Below the pieces are notes generated by a model. That model was not told where the DNA came from and ran no database searches. It was given only the letters and a program-made list of their open reading frames with translations. Below are positions 35,411-41,910 of a DNA stretch of 64,000 bases, one piece after another (the first letter of the stretch is position 1; every line of letters starts with the position of its first letter). Position numbers and translations under genes: made by a program. The DNA lies in NCBI GenBank assembly GCA_963715045.1, contig CAVQRC010000003.1, positions 1 to 64,000 of the forward strand. The letters run 5' to 3'. This DNA is from CAVQRC01 sp963715045. Lineage in GTDB: Bacteria > Planctomycetota > Planctomycetia > Pirellulales > Lacipirellulaceae.

Positions 35411-36784
35411 GTGCGAGAAACTTGTACCTGGCTGGCCGTGCTGGCAGTTGCGGCAAGTGGCTGCAACAGCGGACCGGCGTCGGTTTCTACGGCGAACAAC
35501 ACACCCGCCGCCTACTACGCCAATCAGCAGATGGGCGGTCCCGCTGCGGGACAGGAGAATTCGACCTGGTCGAGTCTTGCCCGCAGTGTCTCCCAGAATC
35601 CCTTGACCGCCGGGATGACGGCGAACAACGCCCCAGCTACCCCCTCGGCAGCCATGCAATCGGCCGTCGATCCACTCTCGCTCGGCAACGAGAAGCGAGA
35701 GCTGACGCCGAATCTTTACGTGTCGATGGGACAGATTGCCGAGCAACAGGGCCGCATCGACGAAGCCCGCAAGCATTATCAGAAAGCGATCTCCGCGAAC
35801 CCTACGGACACCGGCGCGTTGCTGGCCTACGCGCGGCTCGAAGACCGACAGGGGGATCTGACCGAGGCCCTCAAGCTGTACGAAGCAGCCGCTGCCACGA
35901 CTCCTGATCACGCCGGGGCCTACAACGACCTGGGCTTGTGCCTGGCCCGAACCGGCCAGCTACACAAATCGGTCGGCATGCTGCAGCGGGCCGTCCAGCT
36001 CCAGCCAGCCAAACCGCTCTATCGAAACAACCTCGCGACCGTCCTCGTTGAACTTGATCGACCCGACGAAGCGCTGACCCAGCTCAAGGCCGTCTATCCA
36101 CCGGCCCAGGCCCATTACAACGTCGGCTTCTGGCTCCAGAAACGCGGCTTGAAAGATGCCGCCGCCGATCAATTCGCCACCGCTGTGAGCTATGATCCGA
36201 CCTTCGCCAGTGCCCTGCAGTGGTTGGCGAAGCTGCGGCCTGAGTACGCGCCGCAAACCCAGGTTGCGTCCAACCCGGGCCCTGCCGAGGTGCCCTCGCA
36301 GGGTCAGCCGCTGAACCAGTCGGTGACGGTTCCCTACGTCGGCACGTCTCAGCCGGGGCCTGCTCCCGGAAATCCGTACCAACCCGTGTCCACCACGCGC
36401 TCGACAGCCGTGCAACCGATGGCGACTGGCGGCTACGTGCTGCCGGCGATGCCGTCGACGACCGCGCCGCCGATCGAGTCGCAGTTCAACTCCGCCACGC
36501 AGGGACCGATTGCGCCGTCGCCCGCGTTACCACCGACGATGCAGGGCACACCCTCCGGCGGGCCAACGATGCCCTATCCAACGACCGGCAGTGCTCCCGT
36601 GTTTCCCGGAGTCTACGGTCCGGGCGCGGCCAAGTTTCCTCCGCTGCAGATGCCGACCGACACACCGAATACCAGCCTGCAGCAAACAGTGAAGAGTCCG
36701 CCGTCGCCTGTCGCGCTGACCAACGCCTACGCCTTGCCGGCTAGCCACGGAAGCGGCGTCGTCAATGCGTCGGCCGTACGCTGA
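35411..36784 (+). CDS. TPR-repeat lipoprotein, TadD-like
   Basis: About 457 aa from GTG 35411, giving a lipoprotein signal with lipobox VAASGC (TWLAVLAVAASGC). Residues ~95-270 hold at least four tetratricopeptide repeats (LYVSMGQIAEQQGRIDEARK, HYQKAISANPTDTGALLAYA, AYNDLGLCLARTGQLHKSVG, MLQRAVQLQPAKPLYRNNLA). The C-terminal ~190 residues are Pro/Thr/Gln-rich and probably disordered. TadD lipoproteins assist secretin assembly in Tad systems, which fits the position at the end of the locus. An in-frame upstream ATG-less extension (from 35276) lacks a signal peptide and is not used. Confidence 0.8.
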   Translation: MRETCTWLAVLAVAASGCNSGPASVSTANNTPAAYYANQQMGGPAAGQENSTWSSLARSVSQNPLTAGMTANNAPATPSAAMQSAVDPLSLGNEKRELTPNLYVSMGQIAEQQGRIDEARKHYQKAISANPTDTGALLAYARLEDRQGDLTEALKLYEAAAATTPDHAGAYNDLGLCLARTGQLHKSVGMLQRAVQLQPAKPLYRNNLATVLVELDRPDEALTQLKAVYPPAQAHYNVGFWLQKRGLKDAAADQFATAVSYDPTFASALQWLAKLRPEYAPQTQVASNPGPAEVPSQGQPLNQSVTVPYVGTSQPGPAPGNPYQPVSTTRSTAVQPMATGGYVLPAMPSTTAPPIESQFNSATQGPIAPSPALPPTMQGTPSGGPTMPYPTTGSAPVFPGVYGPGAAKFPPLQMPTDTPNTSLQQTVKSPPSPVALTNAYALPASHGSGVVNASAVR

Positions 36785-36864
36785 GCCGGTTGTCGCTGGT
36801 ACCGCTCGAGTACGGTTACGCGTGAGTTCAGGGCATGGTCTTGCATGTCCGTTCGGTGAGAGAG

Positions 36865-37029
36865 CCGTGGGTGACACTCGCCGAGTGTCACGGCGTTCCG
36901 GAGGGCGGTCGAGTAACAGGGACCCGGCCGGGGCAGAGATCCAACTGCGGAGACGCAGCCCCGACCGCAGCCGCCCTGGGCGAAGGCCTTGATGTGCTGC
37001 CGGTCACTCTCGGCGAGAGTGACCCACGG
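36865..37029 (+). repeat. Hairpin-bounded ~165-bp element, unit 1
   Basis: Begins CCGTGGGTGACACTCGCCG and ends with CTCGGCGAGAGTGACCCACGG, so the ends are imperfect inverted repeats. Each end is itself a hairpin (GTGACACT/AGTGTCAC; GTCACTCT/AGAGTGAC). No coding potential. Confidence 0.85.
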
Positions 37030-37034
37030 CGGAA

Positions 37035-37199
37035 CCGTGGGTGACACTCGCCGAGTGTCACGGCGTTCCGGAGGGCGGTCGAGTAACAGAGACCCGGCCG
37101 AGGCAGAGATCCAACTGCGGAGACGCAGCCGCCGACCGCAGCTGCCCGGGGCGAAGGCCTTATGTGCTGCCGGTCACTCTCGGCGAGAGTGACCCACGG
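37035..37199 (+). repeat. Hairpin-bounded ~165-bp element, unit 2 (direct tandem copy)
   Basis: A nearly identical copy of 36865-37029, repeated with a 170-base period, with the same terminal hairpins. The two copies differ at a few positions only. Confidence 0.85.
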
Positions 37200-37265
37200 G
37201 AGCTGTGTGTTTCCGGAACGACCGCTCGGTCGTTGGGCGTAACGTCTACTCTGCTGTCATCTTTG

Positions 37266-37637
37266 TTACTGCGTCGCCGTGGTGCCTGGCAGCGGTCGCA
37301 TTCGGATCCGGTGGTCGGTTACAACCGAAAAGTGTCCGGGCCAGTCGGTGCGACCATTGATAACATCCAGCAGACGCTGGTTGTCCGCAGAGGGCTCCGG
37401 ACCTGACAGGCGAAACAAGATGATCCCACAAGAAGCCGGCAGTTTGTGTCGGAAAGCCAATTCGCCGAAATCCTTATCATGTGTGAGCACAAGCCTCTGC
37501 TCGACCTCCGCGCGTTGCAGGATGGTGGCGTCGTCCGCACCACGCATAGACTCCTTCACCGACAAGACGTCGTAACCGCGTTGCCGAAGCTCCTGAATCA
37601 CTGTGGCCGTGATGTTCTCGTTGACGATTACTCGCAT
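37266..37637 (-). CDS. DUF5615 (PIN-like) family putative toxin
   Basis: About 123 aa from ATG 37637. MRVIVNENITATVIQELRQR, GYDVLSVKESMRGADDATIL, LVLTHDKDFGELAFRH match the DUF5615/Mut7-C-like PIN fold. The acidic residues (Asn7-Glu8, Asp in ADDA, Asp-Lys-Asp in HDKDFG) are the likely metal site. It starts 11 bases after a DUF433 gene, and DUF433-DUF5615 pairs are known as type II toxin-antitoxin-like modules. The predicted activity is RNA cleavage, by inference from the fold. The 3' half lies in a 316-bp segment (37249-37564) that recurs at 39857-40172. Confidence 0.83.
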   Translation of the reverse strand: MRVIVNENITATVIQELRQRGYDVLSVKESMRGADDATILQRAEVEQRLVLTHDKDFGELAFRHKLPASCGIILFRLSGPEPSADNQRLLDVINGRTDWPGHFSVVTDHRIRMRPLPGTTATQ

Positions 37638-37648
37638 GGAAACGATGC

Positions 37649-37882
37649 CTAGTCCGTGGTGAGATACACGCGTTCCGACTTCAGAATGTCGCTGGCGTAC
37701 GAGAGGCATGCCTGGATGTCGTCAGCCGTCAGGTGATCATACTCCTTCAGGATTTGCTCAGTCGTCCAACCTCGACCAAGAAGGTCGATAACGAATTCGA
37801 CGGCGATCCGCGTTTCCTTGATAACCGGCTTGCCGACCAGCACATTCGGGTCAATCGTGATTCGATCTTTCCAATTCATCAT
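37649..37882 (-). CDS. DUF433 family putative antitoxin
   Basis: 77 aa from ATG 37882. DRITIDPNVLVGKPVIKETR, IAVEFVIDLLGRGWTTEQIL, HLTADDIQACLSYASDIL are the DUF433 signature, a small helix-turn-helix-like protein. It immediately precedes the DUF5615 toxin candidate and probably neutralises it and autoregulates the pair. Confidence 0.88.
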   Translation of the reverse strand: MMNWKDRITIDPNVLVGKPVIKETRIAVEFVIDLLGRGWTTEQILKEYDHLTADDIQACLSYASDILKSERVYLTTD

Positions 37883-37967
37883 CTTGCTCCGGTATTTTTG
37901 GACTCGAAGAACGCTTGTAGCTCAATCTTCACTCGGCGGCCGGCCGACTTTGCTCTGTTGGCGGTTT

Positions 37968-38163
37968 CACTCCAGAATCTCGTCGAGTTCTTCGCCAGCG
38001 TCTGCCCCAAGCTCCGGAAGGTCGCCGTATTCGGTCACCCGGCGGAATTCGCTCGTATTCGACCTCGACCGACTGCACCGTGACGATCACTTCCTGACCA
38101 TCGGGCACCCCGATGGCAGCATCTAGGTCAATTGCTTTTCCGTGGCCCAAACACCTTGAACAT
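37968..38163 (-). CDS. Small antitoxin-like protein, frameshifted
   Basis: Starts at ATG 38163 (MFKVFG), then one frame over reads HGKAIDLDAAIGVPDGQEVI and PPGDRIRRPSGAW, and after a second shift ADAGEELDEILE with a stop at 37968. The order (GK-x-IELD, LPDGQEV, G-x-IRRSAGAW-x-D, DEILE) resembles small AbrB-like antitoxins common in planctomycetes. Both shifts fall in short homopolymers (TTTGGGCC and TTGGGGC). No toxin partner is adjacent. Confidence 0.5.
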
Positions 38164-38234
38164 AGAAGTCTGCCGTCGTATTCCACCTCGTTCTGTTCGA
38201 CTATTCTACCCCACCATCAACGACAGGTTCACAA

Positions 38235-38262
38235 AGGCCTTCCAAGGTGCCTTGGAAGGCCT
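38235..38262. repeat. Perfect 28-nt inverted repeat
   Basis: AGGCCTTCCAAGG and CCTTGGAAGGCCT separated by TG, giving a 13-bp perfect stem. It is in a ~465-base non-coding stretch (38164-38629) with no poly-T tail. Nearby (38397-38425) GGGCCTCCGCGGT occurs twice in tandem. Confidence 0.8.
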
Positions 38263-38629
38263 ACCTATGAGGTGACGCTGCAGAACCGGCGCCGATCGAA
38301 AGGACTCGCCCGTGATTCCCATCGCGACCTCGATTGAAACCAAGGTGTGTCCGCCGGCGAGTGACCGCCAGCTCGATCAGCCAACCGTGACCGCGTTGGG
38401 CCTCCGCGGTGGGGCCTCCGCGGTGGTGGGGCCGTTTTTTCGGATTCTTGCCTACGTGACCACTCTGCCGCACGCCCTGTCGCAGATTGAAAACCCACCA
38501 GAGATGCGGCGTCATTTCTGCACGCTTATTTCGATCGCGGTCCGCTCACTCCGCGTCGTTCAGTGGTTGCCCCGACCTACTGTGAATGGTGCGGTTCCTG
38601 ATTCGAAAGAATTGGGATATTCTCATAGG

Positions 38630-38869
38630 ATGTCACTGCAAGTAGATATTCCTGACGAGATCGCCCGCAAACTGGCCGAACGGGTCGCCCAAACGGGCGC
38701 CAACCCGGCAGAGTTTGTGATCCACGCCGTCGAGCGGACGCTTGCAGAGGCCGAACGACTCGATCAGGTAGGGCCGGTGAGGCAGGCCTATGAGGCTTCC
38801 GGCTTGAGCGACGAAGAGCTCGGCGACCTGCTCGAAGCCGAAAAGCATGCGCACCGGCGTGGGGAATAG
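38630..38869 (+). CDS. Antitoxin-like protein upstream of a PIN toxin
   Basis: 79 aa from ATG 38630. MSLQVDIPDEIARKLAERVA opens like a ribbon-helix-helix strand-helix, and an acidic helical tail follows (ASGLSDEELGDLLEAEKHA). The PIN-domain gene begins at its stop codon. This arrangement and size fit a VapB-type antitoxin. Confidence 0.72.
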   Translation: MSLQVDIPDEIARKLAERVAQTGANPAEFVIHAVERTLAEAERLDQVGPVRQAYEASGLSDEELGDLLEAEKHAHRRGE

Positions 38870-38872
38870 CGG

Positions 38873-39342
38873 CTGGCGGAGCGGGTCGTCTTTGACTGCA
38901 ACGTCTACCTGCAAGCCTTGATCTCCGCACGCGGCCCCGCCGCCGCCTGTTTCGACGCTGCCCGGAGTGGGCGAGTGTCGCTATTCTATTCTGACTTTGT
39001 GCTCGACGAGCTGCGTGACGTCGCGCTTCGACCACGATTGGTCGAGCGGTTTCGCATCACCCAAGAAGCAGTCGAGATGTTTATCGAGCTGAGCCAGAAA
39101 GCAGCCGTTTACGTCGCAAGGGTTCCCGAGGTGTTCGGTATGACCGAGACCCAAAGGACGCGCATTACGTCGATCTGGCTATCGCGTCATCAGCCCAGCT
39201 TGTCGTTAGCCGTGACCGCGACCTGCTTTCTCTTAACTCCAAAGAGACGCCTGAGCGGCAGCAGGTGCTAAGAGAACCTTCCGAGGAGTTCTTGGTCGTG
39301 ACACCCCAAGGCCTGGAACGTTTGGCCCGGGCTGGAGAGTAA
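38873..39342 (+). CDS. PIN-domain putative toxin (VapC-like), frameshifted
   Basis: RVVFDCNVYLQALISARGPA holds the first catalytic Asp. Then come SDFVLDELRDVALRPRLVER and, one frame over after a base lost near 39137, YDRDPKDAHYVDLAIASSAQ and LVVSRDRDLLSL, which carry the other acidic PIN residues. The stop is TAA 39340-39342. No ATG/GTG was found in frame after the upstream gene's TAG (38867-38869), so the start is unknown and may hide another indel. It fits COG1569-type PIN toxins that cut RNA, paired with the preceding antitoxin. Confidence 0.68.
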
Positions 39343-39523
39343 TGGTCTGCGAAACGCCCCGAGTGCGGAATGTTTTCCGAGTTCGCCGCACGCATCATCT
39401 CGCTGACTTCGTCGCCGACAAAAAGTGTTGCTCTCGGATCATCTATAGTCTTCGCTCACGCAGTCATCTTGCTGCAACGGGCGACTGGGAGACATTGACG
39501 GCTCGGCCAGATGACCTGGACGC

Positions 39524-39606
39524 GATCAGCCCCCGAAGGGGGCGGCAGCGTGTAGCCGTGGGTGAGCGATGGCGAGCCTCCGGCGAGCCCTCGCGGAACC
39601 CACGGA
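39524..39606 (+). repeat. REP-like element without a transposase
   Basis: CCCCCGAAGGGGG, then GTAGCCGTGGGTGAGCG, a short core and GCGGAACCCACGG. The architecture (small palindrome, GTAG, larger hairpin) matches the elements flanking the RAYT gene at 319-747, but the sequence differs. It lies in the ~510 bases between the PIN gene and the toxin remnant, where no gene was recognised. Confidence 0.6.
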
Positions 39607-39873
39607 CTCCAGGTAGCACCAGGCGGCCGGCGGATCGGCTGAATCGTGACGGCATCTCCGAGTGCCCTGGAAGCTGTCGTTCGCTTCGCGAACGATTCTC
39701 CTGTTACGTGACCGGCAAAGCCGGCCACGCCTGGAGAGATCCATTGCAGTTTGGGGCAGACTCGCGTCGCGTCCCGAGCCGGGCCGTGACGCTGCGGCAC
39801 GGGCCCACACCGCAAGCAGGATTACGAGGTTTAGGGCGATCTTCAGCCGCCGGTCGCTCTGCTGTCATCTTTG

Positions 39874-40172
39874 TTAAGGCGTCGCCGTGGTGCCTGGCAG
39901 CGGTCGCATTCGGATCCGGTGATCGGTTACAACCGAAAAGTGTCCGGGCCAGTCGGTGCGACCATTGATAACATCCAGCAGACGCTGGTTGTCCGCAGAG
40001 GGCTCCGGACCTGACAGGCGAAACAAGATGATCCCACGAGAATCTGGCAGTTTGTGTCGGAAAGCCAATTCGCCGAAATCCTTATCATGTGTGAGCACAA
40101 GCCTCTGCTCGACCTCCGCGCGTTGCAGGATGGTGGCGTCGTCCGCACCGCGCATAGACTCCTTCACCGACA
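39874..40172 (-). pseudogene. Truncated duplicate of the DUF5615 toxin gene
   Basis: Nearly identical to the distal part of the gene at 37266-37637, from SVKESMRGADDATILQRAE to the C-terminus. It lacks the first ~26 residues and the DUF433 partner. The duplicated DNA is 39857-40172 (316 bases, matching 37249-37564 with few differences). The sequence upstream of the break is unrelated, so the fragment has no proper start. Confidence 0.85.
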
Positions 40173-40330
40173 GGGGGAGTTGTCTGGCGCGAGAGATCCA
40201 TGCCGCGAGCCTAGCAAAGAGCCAACGCAGAGGGCTAGAAGGTGGTGCACTGCTTAGCGTGTTCAGCGAACGGCGAACCGTTCGCCCCGATGGGCCTTCT
40301 GTGCTAGACTCTCGGTGGGAGCATTGCCGC

Positions 40331-40588
40331 ATGGATATCCACACACCAACCGAGAAAGAAGCCTTCGACGCGTTCATAACAGAACGCCTTGGCGGCGATC
40401 TGAACGGCCTGTCATTGGAAGCTGCTCTCGCGAGATTTCGAGCCTACCAGCGCGACCTCGCTCAATTCAAGGCCGACACCCAGGACGCGCTCGAGGGAAG
40501 TGCTCGAGGTGAATCGAAGCCGCTCGATATAGAGGAGGTCGTTGCTCGCGGGAGGGCTCGGCTCGCTGAGAAGGGCATTACAGATTGA
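40331..40588 (+). CDS. Antitoxin-like protein of a ParDE/RelBE-type module
   Basis: 85 aa from ATG 40331. Acidic and helical: EKEAFDAFITERLGGDLNGL, SLEAALARFRAYQRDLAQFK, DIEEVVARGRARLAEKGI. No DNA-binding motif stands out. Its TGA overlaps the start of the ParE-like gene (TGATG), the standard antitoxin-toxin coupling. Confidence 0.72.
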   Translation: MDIHTPTEKEAFDAFITERLGGDLNGLSLEAALARFRAYQRDLAQFKADTQDALEGSARGESKPLDIEEVVARGRARLAEKGITD

Positions 40589-40884
40589 TGTCGCGAGCGG
40601 AATGGAGTCGCACCGCGAGCCGCGAGTTGGAAGAGATTCACGATTTCATCGGTGAAGAGCGTCAGAGCCCGTCTGCTGCTGAGAAGTTGGTTCGCAATCC
40701 ACGGCAAGGTAGAGCTCACTACGCCACCCAGCCCAACATAGGCACACCGCGGCCGGATCTTGGCGAAGGCTTCCGCGTGTTCCATCACAAGCCGTATCTC
40801 ATCGTGTTTCGCGGAATCACGGACGGCATCGAAGTGCTTCGCGTCATCGACGGCCGCCGCGACTATCAGGGGATTTTCTCGTAG
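40588..40884 (+). CDS. ParE/RelE-superfamily putative toxin
   Basis: 98 aa from ATG 40588. VEWSRTA-type opening (EWSRTASRELEEIHDFIGEE), then TPRPDLGEGFRVFHHKPYLI and VFRGITDGIEVLRVIDGRRD. These are the ParE/RelE beta-sheet core and the C-terminal strand with conserved Arg and Asp. It would inhibit gyrase or cleave mRNA, which cannot be distinguished here. It overlaps the antitoxin gene by one base. Confidence 0.82.
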   Translation: MSRAEWSRTASRELEEIHDFIGEERQSPSAAEKLVRNPRQGRAHYATQPNIGTPRPDLGEGFRVFHHKPYLIVFRGITDGIEVLRVIDGRRDYQGIFS

Positions 40885-41040
40885 CCGTCGGCTCGCTGAT
40901 AGTCTCGGCGAGTTGCAGTACGACTTTGTTATCATACCGCGGTGCCCCGAAGGCGGCCCCCGATGGTGAATTCGCGCGACCCCTAGCTCCTCAGTGGCCA
41001 CTTGCGGAAAGTGTTTGGTGCTCTTGGTGGGTACATCGAG

Positions 41041-41160
41041 GGCCGCGATGAAGTATCTGGCCCGCTACACCCGCGGAACGGCGATCAGCGGATCGTCGTC
41101 GACGACGGCGAATTCGTGACCTTCTTCTACAAAGATTATCGCCACGCCGGCCGTATTTTA
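41041..41160 (+). pseudogene. IS91-type transposase remnant
   Basis: Two frames together read KYLARYTRGTAIS and DQRIVVDDGEFVTFFYKDYR, ending HAGR. This corresponds to the conserved YLxRYTHRVAISN...VTFRYKDYxHxG segment of IS91-family Y2 transposases. Only ~40 codons survive, with a frameshift between them. Confidence 0.65.
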
Positions 41161-41199
41161 CTTTGAACGAGACGGTGACAATTCCTCAAAGTGGCACAA

Positions 41200-41748
41200 T
41201 CACATTCTCATATCTAACCATTTGTTTGCCAAATCGAGTCCTTCGTCATATAAACTGCCAAGTTCTGGTATTCCTCGCCAAAACTTAAAGCACTTTCTAA
41301 CGCTGTAATCTTGGAGTACGTGCTCTAGGACAACGTCAACGACCTGACTTTTCACTGCTGCATCTGATTGCACGCACAGCTCAGCGAGCATCTCCGCAAT
41401 CCGCACGACAAGCCGACTAGTAGAGCGACTAGCGCACTCTTGCTCGATGAGGTTGCGACACCACAATAGTGCATCGAATCTCCCGAAGCGGAAGTCATTC
41501 TGGCAGTCCTCCTCGATCGATTCCCTGAGGAAGGATATTAGGAAATCCTCTTTTTGATCACACGGAATCTGCTCACATCGGGAAGTCTTCTCAACCAAGC
41601 AAACGAAGGCAATCGCTTGAACCTCCGGACACGGCGATTTCATCCACTCCAGGAGCTGCGAGCTCCTGAGAATCGCTCCGCTGAGTACAAGTCCTTGGAT
41701 TCTACGGACGACCTCGGCATAATCAGGGTCAATCGGTACGTCAGACAT
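41200..41748 (-). CDS. Hypothetical protein of distinct base composition
   Basis: 182 aa, ATG 41748 to 41200. Helical and Cys-rich (VCLVEKTSRCEQIPCDQKED, LLWCRNLIEQECASRS, RIAEMLAELCVQSDAAVKSQ), possibly with HEAT-like packing. Codon use is clearly AT-richer than its neighbours, suggesting recent acquisition. It lies beside an IS91 remnant and toxin-antitoxin genes. I do not recognise it; an immunity or effector-related role is only a guess from context. Confidence 0.65.
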   Translation of the reverse strand: MSDVPIDPDYAEVVRRIQGLVLSGAILRSSQLLEWMKSPCPEVQAIAFVCLVEKTSRCEQIPCDQKEDFLISFLRESIEEDCQNDFRFGRFDALLWCRNLIEQECASRSTSRLVVRIAEMLAELCVQSDAAVKSQVVDVVLEHVLQDYSVRKCFKFWRGIPELGSLYDEGLDLANKWLDMRM

Positions 41749-41910
41749 CGAAAGGAATTCTGGGGCTGGCTACGAACTTGATAACGTCTTGAATGCTGCG
41801 CACTTTATTGGGCAGTCCCCTCCTGGTTGGAATTGTCTCTTTGGAAACGCGTCCCACCAGGACAAGGAGCCTGTTATGGCGAAGAGTAGCACGGCGGCCC
41901 AAGTTAATGC

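Noticed and set aside
36865..37199. CRISPR-like array
   Set aside because: The units are ~165 bp direct repeats without unique spacers and there are no cas genes in the window.
37929..38186. Intact 85-codon reading of the antitoxin region
   Set aside because: Family-like sequence is spread over three frames; the intact frame has an arginine-rich end typical of an out-of-register reading.
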